A stretch of 64,000 bases of DNA from Proteiniclasticum sp043951855 (lineage in GTDB: Bacteria > Bacillota > Clostridia > Clostridiales > Clostridiaceae): the NCBI RefSeq assembly GCF_043951855.1, contig NZ_JBINJW010000003.1, positions 94,002 to 158,001 of the forward strand, written 5' to 3'. Of the stretch, positions 8,665 through 16,165 are shown in pieces. How positions within the stretch are numbered: position 1 is the stretch's first letter; every line of letters starts with the position of its first letter. Below the pieces are notes generated by a model that saw only the letters and a list, made by a program, of their open reading frames with translations, did not search any database and was not told where the DNA came from. Both the position numbers and the translations under genes were made by a program.

Positions 8665-10518
8665 ATGAATACGGCACGAGCGATTATCCAGTTATGGCTT
8701 CCTGTCATCATAATTGTGCTGACACTGATCGAAATCCTGATTATCCCTCTCTTAAGTGGAAAGAACAGAGGGGTAAGGAGACTTTCTGTGAGAACAGTGA
8801 TTCTCCTGACAACAATACTGATGATTTCCATCTACCCGGAAGTGCTATCTGAACCTACGGAATATGAGATTGCCAGTCTGTTCGGAAATGGAATCATATT
8901 CAGAATCGACTTGCTTAGTCTTCTCTTCATGATTCTGGCAGGGATCATCTTCCTTACCGTGAGCTTCTATACTTCTGTTGACATCAAGGGCTGCGGCCGA
9001 GAAAGAAGCTTCTATCTGTTCTTTATGATCACTTATCTTGCCACCATAGGAACACTTATGGCAGGAGATCTGCTGAGTTTCTTCATGTTTTTTGAAGTTG
9101 TGACTTTTGCCTCCTTTGCGCTCATGGTTCATGAGAGGGGACAGAAGGTCATAGAAGCGGGCAGCATCTATATCTATTTCGGAATTTTCGGGGGCTTATC
9201 CATTCTTGCCGGGATTCTTGTGCTATCTGCTTACACGCAGAATTATGAATGGATTACCATTGCGGAAAAGTTCGGTGAAATGGGTAATGTCAAATATGTT
9301 TCTGCAGCTTTCTTCATCACCGGATTTGGTGTGAAAGCTGGAATGGTACCGCTGCATCACTGGGTACCGGTTATTTATCCGAAATCTCATATATCAGTGA
9401 ATGCCTTGTCTTCAGGGATTCTCATGAAATTAGGGGGATATGGCATTGTAAGGCTGATTGTATCGGTCATAAGTTCTACAAAGACACTGGAGCAGCTGAA
9501 TGTGAACAGGGTACTGATCACGCTCAAAGACATTGGTGCTGTAGTTATATGGCTTGGCATCATCACCATGGTGGTCGGTGTCATTGCCGCTCTGGAGCAG
9601 GAGAAAATGATTCGTATGCTCGCATATCATAGTGTGAGTCAGATGGGGTATGTCATCATGGGCATAGGCGTAGCAGCGTATCTGGGGTACGAAGGTGCCA
9701 TGGGCTTTTCAGGAAGCGTTTATCACATGATCAACCATGGATTGTTTAAAGCATTGCTGTTTATGGTAGCAGGCATTGTATTCTTCAGAACACGAGAAAA
9801 GAACATGTATAATCTGGGCGGTCTTTGGAGAAAGATGCCCATAGCGGCAGCGGCAGGACTGATTGCAGCTTTAGGAATCACAGGAATGCCTCTCCTGAAT
9901 GGTTTTGCCAGTAAATCTATCCTTCATCATGCAATTATTGAAGCCTATGAATATGGTCACCCGGCATTTAAGTGGGCAGAATATCTGTTCACATTCGTGA
10001 GTGCATGCACTGCAGCTTCATTCATTAAATTGTATTCTCATGTTTTTCTTGGCCATATACCTAAAAAATACAAATATGTGAAAGAGAGGTATGATACCGG
10101 TACCATTGCACTGATCGTACTTTCCATCCTGATTATTGTAATTGGAATCTTCCCGAATCTGCTGATGGATCATTTCATCATACCGTCAGCAAGGGCACTG
10201 AATTTTGATGCTTACTTCATAGATAAATATCTTGTTGGCATGAACTTCTTCAACAGTAAAGATCTGATGTCGATGGTAACTGTATACAGTGCAGGATTTA
10301 TCATCTATATCGCAGGGATTAAATTCAATCTGTTTCATTTTCACTTGCCTCAGCAGCTGGATTTTGAAAGTGAGTATTATGCTCCATTTTATGAAAGATC
10401 TGGTAAATTTCTAAGGCGCATTATAGGATCAACTGAAAGGTACATCAACAAATCTGATGTCTTTATATACGGATTTATGCTTCTTCTCCTGATTTTGCTG
10501 CTGCTGAATTTTCTGTAA
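8665..10518 (+). CDS. Third MrpD/NuoL-like subunit with a diverged channel motif
   Basis: 617 residues, start ATG with AAAGGAGGG upstream. It matches the second copy nearly residue for residue across the later helices (LAYHS-SQMGY, GIGVAAYLG, ALGITGMPLLNGFASKSILHHAI) and shares its C-terminal extension. The helix-5 Glu (FEVVTFAS) and helix-7 Lys (FGVKAGMVPLHHW) remain, but the family signature after helix 7, usually W-L-P-x-A-H followed by APTPxSALLSG, reads WVPVIYPKSHISVNALSSG. Loss of the conserved AH and APTP suggests altered or lost ion passage through this subunit. It is the last gene before a long terminator hairpin. Confidence 0.86.
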   Translation: MNTARAIIQLWLPVIIIVLTLIEILIIPLLSGKNRGVRRLSVRTVILLTTILMISIYPEVLSEPTEYEIASLFGNGIIFRIDLLSLLFMILAGIIFLTVSFYTSVDIKGCGRERSFYLFFMITYLATIGTLMAGDLLSFFMFFEVVTFASFALMVHERGQKVIEAGSIYIYFGIFGGLSILAGILVLSAYTQNYEWITIAEKFGEMGNVKYVSAAFFITGFGVKAGMVPLHHWVPVIYPKSHISVNALSSGILMKLGGYGIVRLIVSVISSTKTLEQLNVNRVLITLKDIGAVVIWLGIITMVVGVIAALEQEKMIRMLAYHSVSQMGYVIMGIGVAAYLGYEGAMGFSGSVYHMINHGLFKALLFMVAGIVFFRTREKNMYNLGGLWRKMPIAAAAGLIAALGITGMPLLNGFASKSILHHAIIEAYEYGHPAFKWAEYLFTFVSACTAASFIKLYSHVFLGHIPKKYKYVKERYDTGTIALIVLSILIIVIGIFPNLLMDHFIIPSARALNFDAYFIDKYLVGMNFFNSKDLMSMVTVYSAGFIIYIAGIKFNLFHFHLPQQLDFESEYYAPFYERSGKFLRRIIGSTERYINKSDVFIYGFMLLLLILLLLNFL

Positions 10519-10523
10519 TGAAT

Positions 10524-10574
10524 AAAAAAACATCACTATCTAATTTCCAAATGATTAGATAGTGATGTTTTTTT
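10524..10574. terminator. Strong terminator after the antiporter cluster (bidirectional form)
   Basis: A 14-bp perfect stem CATCACTATCTAAT / ATTAGATAGTGATG with a 9-base loop, flanked by seven A on the left and seven T on the right, starting 5 bp after the antiporter stop codon. Confidence 0.93.
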
Positions 10575-10890
10575 GCATTAAAACGAGTAAGGGGAGGGAA
10601 GCTTATGATTGCAATATGTCCGCAATGGATGGACATATTGATCGTTGATTAAGCGTAAAATATTTAGAAAAGGAACAGGTAAATAAAGTGAATCAAGAAT
10701 AGTCAAATCAAAATCATGGGGAAAATAATGAGTCCTTTCGTAGATTGCGGTGCATCTGGCTGATTTAAGGAAAATCCAAGAACACATGATGTAAAGCTTT
10801 CATTCGAATCAATAGGGAAGGAGGGGAGATGGAAAAAATAGATTTACCCAATAAATATTATGTAAATCTAATAATCATTAGAACTTAAAA
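10575..10890. other. Intergenic patch with tiny Shine-Dalgarno-led ORFs, no recognisable gene
   Basis: No protein of convincing length reads through here on either strand. On + there are two short frames with good ribosome binding sites: 10605-10652 (15 codons, after GGGGAGGG) and 10829-10888 (19 codons, after AAGGAGG at 10818-10824). The second stops at the foot of the hairpin at 10891-10940. They could be leader peptides, a small toxin-like ORF or the decayed start of a lost gene; nothing distinguishes these. Confidence 0.35.
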
Positions 10891-10940
10891 AGCACTACAT
10901 ATTGACATGATAAGATTTAATTTAATCAATATGTAGTGCT
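10887..10940. terminator. Terminator hairpin downstream of the tyrosine recombinase gene
   Basis: A 15-bp perfect inverted repeat AGCACTACATATTGA (10891-10905) and its complement (10926-10940) with a 20-base loop. On the minus strand it is followed by TTTTAAG and starts 4 bp after the recombinase stop; on plus it is followed by AATTTTA. The long loop is unusual for a terminator, so a recombination-site role cannot be excluded. Confidence 0.7.
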
Positions 10941-10944
10941 AATT

Positions 10945-11928
10945 TTATTCTTCAGCCAGTGGATTTGCATTCACAGCTTCACGAAGTGATTCATTATCCA
11001 CATGTGTATAGATCTGTGTAGTCGAAACATTCTCATGTCCGAGAATCATCTGAAGACTTCTTATATCAACTTTTCCATGTTTGTACATGAGCGTAGCGGC
11101 GGTGTGCCTAAGTTTGTGAGGGCTGTATTTTTCATCGGTCAAACCAGCATGCTGCACATGTTTCTTTACGAGAATTTCTACAGTTCTTTTGTTGATTGGT
11201 CTTCGATGGGTGGACAGAAACAAATAGTCTTTATACTGATCATCCGTTTCGACTTTGGATCGGATAGTCATATATTCATTCAGGCTAGATATACATGCGT
11301 GATTCAGATACACGACGCGTTCCTTATTTCCTTTACCGATTACAGTCAACGTATCTTCTTTAATCTTACTGATTCTGATGCTGACAAGTTCAGAAAGACG
11401 AAGTCCGCAATTCAGAAATAATGTCAGGATGCAGTAATCGCGTTTATAATTTATATTTTCTTTATCCATAGATCTTAATAAGGAGAGGCTTTCATCAAGC
11501 GTCAGATACACCGGGTTTCTTTTCTTGATTTTAGGTCTTTCCAATTCTACAGTTGGATCTTTATCGATGATACGGGCTTTGACGGATAAGTATTTAAAAA
11601 AAGTTTTGATACAGGCCGTTTTTCTAGCACGTGCATAAGTTGAATTTTTACGTTTCTTATCTGTATAAGATAGAAATGCATAAATCTCTGATAAAGTGAT
11701 TTTCCTTAGAAACTCATCATCAATATCATGAATCAGGATGTCATCAAATGGAATATCAGAAGGAACGAGCCTGCGGTGCATTTTTATGAATCTGAAGAAC
11801 AAACCCAGGTCATAACCGTATGCTTCAATGGTGCTGTCTGATTTTCCGCGTATGGTGCTGGAGTAGTTCAGAAAGTCCAGCACACGCGCTGGGTAAACTT
11901 CATAATAAACAGTGTTATTTTCACTCAT
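10945..11928 (-). CDS. Tyrosine recombinase (XerC/XerD-like)
   Basis: 327 residues from the ATG at 11928, preferred over 11937 because AAGGA lies 8 bp upstream of it. The N-terminal half (about 1-150) is a SAM-like DNA-binding core; the C-terminal half is the catalytic domain, with the Arg in CGLRLSELV, the Lys in IGKGNKERVV, HKLRHT, and LGHENVSTTQIYTHV holding the last His and the nucleophilic Tyr. All active-site residues are present. Such enzymes resolve chromosome dimers or move integrated elements. There is no excisionase, phage or integron gene beside it, so its substrate is unknown. The promoter contains two TTCGCGAA palindromes around the -35 box. Confidence 0.9.
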   Translation of the reverse strand: MSENNTVYYEVYPARVLDFLNYSSTIRGKSDSTIEAYGYDLGLFFRFIKMHRRLVPSDIPFDDILIHDIDDEFLRKITLSEIYAFLSYTDKKRKNSTYARARKTACIKTFFKYLSVKARIIDKDPTVELERPKIKKRNPVYLTLDESLSLLRSMDKENINYKRDYCILTLFLNCGLRLSELVSIRISKIKEDTLTVIGKGNKERVVYLNHACISSLNEYMTIRSKVETDDQYKDYLFLSTHRRPINKRTVEILVKKHVQHAGLTDEKYSPHKLRHTAATLMYKHGKVDIRSLQMILGHENVSTTQIYTHVDNESLREAVNANPLAEE

Positions 11929-12002
11929 AATTACCATCCTTAATTGTGTATTACAGAAGGGCGATTTTGCAATAAAAGCATGAATTTCTCGTTTCTATTT
12001 AA

Positions 12003-12031
12003 ATTATATCGCATTAAATTCGCGAAATCAA
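12003..12031 (-). promoter_or_regulatory. Promoter of the tyrosine recombinase gene
   Basis: On the minus strand TTGATT (12031-12026), a 17-bp spacer and TATAAT (12008-12003), about 75 bp upstream of the ATG. The -35 box lies between two copies of TTCGCGAA. Confidence 0.6.
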
Positions 12032-12042
12032 CATTTCGCGAA
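12019..12042. repeat. Paired TTCGCGAA palindromes flanking the -35 box (operator or recombinase site)
   Basis: TTCGCGAA occurs at 12019-12026 and 12035-12042, centres 16 bp apart; the whole forms a 10-bp inverted repeat TTCGCGAAAT / ATTTCGCGAA with a 4-base spacer. Its overlap with the recombinase promoter suggests a repressor operator or autoregulation by the recombinase at its own site. Confidence 0.6.
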
Positions 12043-12390
12043 ATAAAATATTTATAGAGAAATGGACTCCGAAAGCCCTCTTCTATCCTATTCAGAAATA
12101 TTTATTGTGAAAATTGAGTTCTTAACTGTCGATCTGACACTTTCCATATTACGGATCCGGTCTCTCTATAATCTGGCTTGGTTTAAGTTGCAGCTGCTCA
12201 GAATAATCTGCATCTGTTTACCAGCACATTGCTATATCCTGGCCATAATGATTCATACTGTGAGTTTCTATGTGACCAGAGAAATTAATTATTGTTTCTT
12301 TCCAGAATTTTAAATATATAATTGAATTCATGTGATATTAAAATATATACATTAATCCTGAAAAACCACAAAAATGATCAAAAAAGTGCC

Positions 12391-12418
12391 AAAATCCCGA
12401 AGAAGTTCGGGGTTTTTT
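12391..12418 (+). terminator. Terminator-like hairpin facing +, no gene upstream on that strand
   Basis: AAAATCCCGAA / TTCGGGGTTTT (one G-T pair) with a GAAG loop, followed by a T-run ending at 12418. The same GAAG loop is used at 2505-2508. It implies a + transcript in a region with no called gene. Confidence 0.7.
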
Positions 12419-12502
12419 CTTTTGAAAGTATGTTAGCATTAGTATCAAGATAAGTTATTAAAGACTTATCAGGTTTTACTTCAATCCATCACGCATATAT
12501 TT

Positions 12503-12549
12503 AGACAACAGCTGGAATGGGATTCCCCCCTTCCAGCTGTTGTCTTTTT
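12503..12549. terminator. Terminator hairpin at the end of the lipoprotein gene
   Basis: 15-bp perfect stem AGACAACAGCTGGAA / TTCCAGCTGTTGTCT with a 13-base loop. It follows the minus-strand lipoprotein stop by 15 bp, but its best U-tract (TTTTT) is on the + side; on the minus side only TAAATATA follows. Confidence 0.75.
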
Positions 12550-12563
12550 GAAAGCTCAATTCA

Positions 12564-14084
12564 TTATTCTCCGAATATGGTCAGATTTTCTGTACCGATG
12601 ATTTTGTATGGGATTGCAAAAGATACAGGAGTTCTTTCATCCTGATTGATTTCTATGGATTCACTTGCAAAGTAGATTTCGGTTCTGTTCAGTCTGAATG
12701 TCAGGCTTTTCATAAGCTGATCAACAAACTCGTCAGATCTTTCGACACCTCTGGGAATTGCCCCGATGAGCACTTTTCTGATAAGTTCTTCATAATCATA
12801 ACCGGGTTGAAACAGTGATTCCAACGGCACGATGGTTCCATCCTCTCTGAAAGTAGTGTATTCCTGAGTGAAGTTGAATTGCCCATCATGATAATTTTTC
12901 ATCTTGCTGAAGATGATATAGTCGCCAATGGAATATGCGGTAGATTCCTGGTAATAAAACTGCTGGTGCTCTCCTTCTGCGATGTCTTTGATTTCTCCTA
13001 TGTTCAGTTCGGAGAAATCGATGAATTTTTTCTTCAGGCTGCTGATCAGATTGACTGGATACCTCATTTCTTTTTGAGCATCAATACTGTCAAATGCTGT
13101 TATGGAGTTCTCTCCTTCTATTTGATCCTGAAAATTACTGATGAGGATGTGTTCCCGTGGAGTTTCGTTTTCAAAAATGGACGAATCTTCATTGTAAAAA
13201 CGTTCTTTGATGGCTAAAATATCCTCTAGATCCTTATAAGGTATGTTGATTGTCACAGGATAGTATCTTGTGTCAAATTCAGGTGTAGCATAGTCGAAAA
13301 TCAGCATCAATGCATTTTCAGTCAGATTGAATTTCTGGTCTTCCTTAAGCCCTGTAAACGGCCCTGTAAGCGTAATAAATCCAAACTCCCTGCCGTATTC
13401 CTCTGTAGCCTGCTGATGGCTCAGGTAATCCGATACAAGGGTATTCAGGGTATTCATATAATCCGTATCACTTATAAATAGGTCCGACAGGTGTATCTCC
13501 TCTCCGGTATGAAGATCCAGAGTCAGACTGCCACGATAATCAATGTATTCTGTTTTCAGACCAGATGCATCTGTGCTGTATATTCTTGATACAGATGACA
13601 TCACTGAAATGATGTCATTGTAGCTGAAGGTCAGCTGGGTGGATACATCCTGGTTCTGGATCGCAGATCCTTCAGGAATCAGTCTGCGAATTCCCCTGTA
13701 GGGAGGCATATCCATGTCTTTGAGGCTCATGTGATGATCCATGATTTTCTGGTTGATCGCCTCTTCCGTGGATTTATCTTTCAATCCTTTGATGGAAAGT
13801 GCATAGTCTCGAAACTCAGGGCTTTCTGACTTTTCAGTAGAGACGTCTATTGGTGGATTGGCAATGAGGTAAGTCGTATGAACAGGACCTGTTACTTCAC
13901 CAAATGGAGAAACATAGGCGTCTGTCCCCTCCTCATTCACCGCAGAAGGATCCGGAGAAGCCTCAACAGGGTCTTCTCCTGTAGAATCGCATCCTACTGT
14001 AAGAAGTAGGAGTGCGATCATCCATAAACTGATGGATAAATGTTTGATATTGCAGATTCTATGGTTTTTCTTTGACTCTGACAT
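12564..14084 (-). CDS. Exported lipoprotein with two DUF3298 (RsiV/PdaC C-terminal-like) repeats
   Basis: 506 residues. The N-terminus has a basic stretch, a hydrophobic helix and the lipobox LLTVGC near residue 32, so it is a membrane-anchored lipoprotein. An acidic linker is followed by one repeat with LDLHTGEEIHLSDLF and INIPYKDLEDIL, and a second with REDGTIVPLESLF and FAIPYKII; these pairs are the DUF3298 pattern found in RsiV anti-sigma factors and PdaC deacetylases, where it probably binds an extracellular ligand. No catalytic domain is visible. The start lies 26 bp inside the preceding PstS-like gene, so the two are co-transcribed. Confidence 0.75.
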   Translation of the reverse strand: MSESKKNHRICNIKHLSISLWMIALLLLTVGCDSTGEDPVEASPDPSAVNEEGTDAYVSPFGEVTGPVHTTYLIANPPIDVSTEKSESPEFRDYALSIKGLKDKSTEEAINQKIMDHHMSLKDMDMPPYRGIRRLIPEGSAIQNQDVSTQLTFSYNDIISVMSSVSRIYSTDASGLKTEYIDYRGSLTLDLHTGEEIHLSDLFISDTDYMNTLNTLVSDYLSHQQATEEYGREFGFITLTGPFTGLKEDQKFNLTENALMLIFDYATPEFDTRYYPVTINIPYKDLEDILAIKERFYNEDSSIFENETPREHILISNFQDQIEGENSITAFDSIDAQKEMRYPVNLISSLKKKFIDFSELNIGEIKDIAEGEHQQFYYQESTAYSIGDYIIFSKMKNYHDGQFNFTQEYTTFREDGTIVPLESLFQPGYDYEELIRKVLIGAIPRGVERSDEFVDQLMKSLTFRLNRTEIYFASESIEINQDERTPVSFAIPYKIIGTENLTIFGE

Positions 14085-14961
14085 AACCTGCCTCCTCTAC
14101 CATCGCCTGACCATCTTCTGAGAGCAGATAGGAGATCATCTTGCGTACAGGACTGTCCGCTGATTCATCATTTCGTATAACAGCATAATAGGCTGTCTGC
14201 AGAGGGTATTCCCCTGATGTGATGGTTTGGGGGTTCGGCTCAATACCGCTAACTTCCAGAAGTTTTACTCGATCGTTTCCCCACATTTCGCTGGTATAGT
14301 AATAATACGAATATCCAAGTCCGTCTGGACTGTCTGTATAGGCTGCAACTGAATCTATGAGTTCACCCATACCCGCTATGGTTTGCTCTATAGGTGCTTC
14401 CATAGGCGTCAGATCCTTCATGACCAGATCAAGGAATCCAGTCTGGCTGCCTGAATTCACCGGCCTCTGATAAGCGGTGATACTCATATCCAGGCCACCT
14501 ACATCTTTCCAGTTCGTGATTTCACCTGAATAGATTCTTCTTATTTCTTCAAGACTTAATTCTGATACGGGATTGTCTTTGCCGGTGAGAAAAACGAAGG
14601 CTTCACTGACGATTGGAATCACTTCCAGTTCCATATCATTCTTTTTTGCCAGTTCCAGTTCCTCCGCAGATGGACTGGTGACGAAAATGATGTCCGCATT
14701 CTTTTCGATGAGATTGACATACCCTTCATGAGTTTTATTATGTATGATGTATTGCCTAGCTTCTTCCAGTGGCAGATCCATCAGTCTGGAGGCAAGCATT
14801 TCTGAAAGAGGGATTGTTACCGTAGATCCATCGACGATGGGATAAGTCTCGGGTGTAAAGAAGAGTTTTTCGGGTTCCTCCTTTGTTTCTGTACAACCGG
14901 ATAAAATAGACAATGAGAGCACAGCTGAGGTTACGAAAGAAATGAGATGTGATATTTTCAT
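14059..14961 (-). CDS. PstS-like phosphate-type substrate-binding lipoprotein
   Basis: 300 residues with a signal peptide ending in the lipobox LSGC near residue 22. VDGSTVTIPL near 43-52, RIYSGEITNWKDVGG near 140-155 and RPVNSGSQTGF near 165-175 are the ligand-loop pattern of PstS-type periplasmic-binding folds. There is no PstCAB transporter nearby, so it may act as a free-standing binding or sensing lipoprotein. Good ribosome binding site AAAGGGG upstream. It overlaps the DUF3298 lipoprotein gene by 26 bp. Phosphate itself as ligand is inferred from fold only. Confidence 0.83.
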   Translation of the reverse strand: MKISHLISFVTSAVLSLSILSGCTETKEEPEKLFFTPETYPIVDGSTVTIPLSEMLASRLMDLPLEEARQYIIHNKTHEGYVNLIEKNADIIFVTSPSAEELELAKKNDMELEVIPIVSEAFVFLTGKDNPVSELSLEEIRRIYSGEITNWKDVGGLDMSITAYQRPVNSGSQTGFLDLVMKDLTPMEAPIEQTIAGMGELIDSVAAYTDSPDGLGYSYYYYTSEMWGNDRVKLLEVSGIEPNPQTITSGEYPLQTAYYAVIRNDESADSPVRKMISYLLSEDGQAMVEEAGYVRVKEKP

Positions 14962-14990
14962 AATAATTCCCCTTTACCTTAAAAATATTC

Positions 14991-15039
14991 AAGGTTTCAA
15001 TTTGGCCAGTCTATTGAACAGTGGCCATATTGAAACCTT
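14991..15039. terminator. Terminator between the chagasin-type gene and the PstS-like gene
   Basis: An 18-bp near-perfect stem AAGGTTTCAATTTGGCCA / TGGCCATATTGAAACCTT (one mismatch) with a 13-base loop, just after the chagasin stop; TTTTT on + and a later T-run on minus. Confidence 0.75.
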
Positions 15040-15045
15040 TTTAAA

Positions 15046-15465
15046 CTACTTCACTTTGGAAATGGTTCCATCATCTTGTACTGTTACTATGTATTCGATA
15101 TGTTCTTCTGCAGTTTCTACGCCTTCCCAGGACTTGTAGTAATCAAAAACGAGGGTCACTTCTCCAGCCTTTAGACCTTCGAATGTATACTGATGCATCC
15201 CTCCACCTCCCACAACATTTGGATCGTTGGACTCTGCCGTATATCCATCCTCAACAAGGTGGATCACATTTTCATCCGATATCGTATAACTCCAGCAGAA
15301 TCCGGTTGTCGGATTTTCCTCAAGTGCTATGGTCAGTGTGTCACCTTCAATACTCACAGCCCCGGAGGTACCATCCGGAAACAGCAGCGCGCAGGCGGTG
15401 AGAGATAACAGAAGCACAAAAGCAATAAATAAAGCACTCAGCGTTTTTGTTTTTGATGTACTCAT
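15046..15465 (-). CDS. Exported chagasin-type (I42) cysteine protease inhibitor
   Basis: 139 residues from the ATG at 15465, which follows GGGTGA; the open frame extends upstream without a better start. A signal peptide ends with LTAC, a lipobox. The mature part shows the three I42 inhibitor loops in order: NPTTGFCW near 65-72, GGGGMHQYTF, and a third loop with YKSWEG in place of the usual RPW. Chagasin-family proteins block papain-like cysteine proteases; in bacteria they are thought to protect against own or foreign proteases. No candidate protease is encoded in this window. Confidence 0.85.
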   Translation of the reverse strand: MSTSKTKTLSALFIAFVLLLSLTACALLFPDGTSGAVSIEGDTLTIALEENPTTGFCWSYTISDENVIHLVEDGYTAESNDPNVVGGGGMHQYTFEGLKAGEVTLVFDYYKSWEGVETAEEHIEYIVTVQDDGTISKVK

Positions 15466-15569
15466 TTTTATCACCCTTCTTTCTTTATGTCTAAAATATA
15501 TCAAAATCATCAATCATAAAAGATACAAATCCATTAAATTTTGAAAAATCTGATTTATATTTATTGCAA

Positions 15570-15604
15570 TAAAAAAGATATCTCTGCAATTGCAGAGATA
15601 TCTT
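15570..15604 (-). terminator. Terminator of the nfeD-floA operon
   Basis: A perfect 30-base palindrome, AAGATATCTCTGCAA and its complement (15575-15604), followed on the minus strand by TTTT from the A-run 15571-15574, 7 bp past the operon's last stop. Confidence 0.88.
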
Positions 15605-15610
15605 CTCATA

Positions 15611-16150
15611 TTATCTTTTATTGTGATTCAATGCTTTTGGTTTATCCAGGATTTCATGCCATATGAAACCTTTCTGAGCTTCAGCAAGTGTGAATACAAG
15701 TGGTATGGAAGCAGCGCTTCCAGATTCATCTGGTACACCATCATCCAGCATTTCTAGCTTCAGTGCATCATTTTCTTCCAGATAAGCCTTTTCTCTGGCT
15801 TCTGATTCCAGTCTTCTTGTTTTCTCAAAAGCTTCTACAGCTTCCTGTTCGCTTCTCTTTTTTGCTTCTTCCAGTTCCAGTTTCTTTAATCGCTCCACGT
15901 CAATGGACTTCCGATCTTTAAGTACTTCTTCGCCGGCCAGCATATTGAAAAGTGAAGTAAGACCGTCTTGCAGATTCTCGGGCTTTTTCATTTCAGCAGC
16001 TCTTGATTGAACTGTGCCTGCACGAGGATCGCTGGATAGACTCTTGCTGGGATAGTTGGTTGTTGCTGGTCTTTTATTCTGCGGCTTTTTGCTCTTTCTG
16101 GTTAGAGAAGAGATCAGACCGAAGATCACCAGCATTACAATAAAATCCAT
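15611..16150 (-). CDS. Membrane-anchored coiled-coil protein of unknown function, last gene of the floA operon
   Basis: 179 residues. One N-terminal helix (about 2-16) is followed by a basic stretch, then a highly charged segment rich in Glu/Lys/Arg near 80-130 that should form a coiled coil, and a hydrophobic patch at 150-165. I do not recognise a family. Ribosome binding site TAGGAGG is strong. It lies 15 bp after floA, so it may be an accessory factor of the flotillin/NfeD membrane domain. Confidence 0.75.
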   Translation of the reverse strand: MDFIVMLVIFGLISSLTRKSKKPQNKRPATTNYPSKSLSSDPRAGTVQSRAAEMKKPENLQDGLTSLFNMLAGEEVLKDRKSIDVERLKKLELEEAKKRSEQEAVEAFEKTRRLESEAREKAYLEENDALKLEMLDDGVPDESGSAASIPLVFTLAEAQKGFIWHEILDKPKALNHNKR

Positions 16151-16165
16151 AGGAATCCTCCTATC

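Larger units (their letters stand above)
12043..12563. other. Long intergenic stretch without a supported gene
   Basis: AT-rich. An open frame on + at 12062-12313 (83 codons) has no ribosome binding site and a composition unlike its neighbours, so I do not call it. The region holds two hairpins whose U-tracts point in the + direction (12391-12418 and 12503-12549) although the flanking genes are both on the minus strand. Confidence 0.5.

Noticed and set aside
10578..10787. 69-codon minus-strand frame beside the antiporter terminator
   Set aside because: No start signal, odd composition, and it lies across the gap with the short + frames; no support.
12062..12313. 83-codon + frame in the long intergenic region
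   Set aside because: No ribosome binding site, composition unlike neighbouring genes, no recognisable motif; kept only as a note because a + terminator follows.
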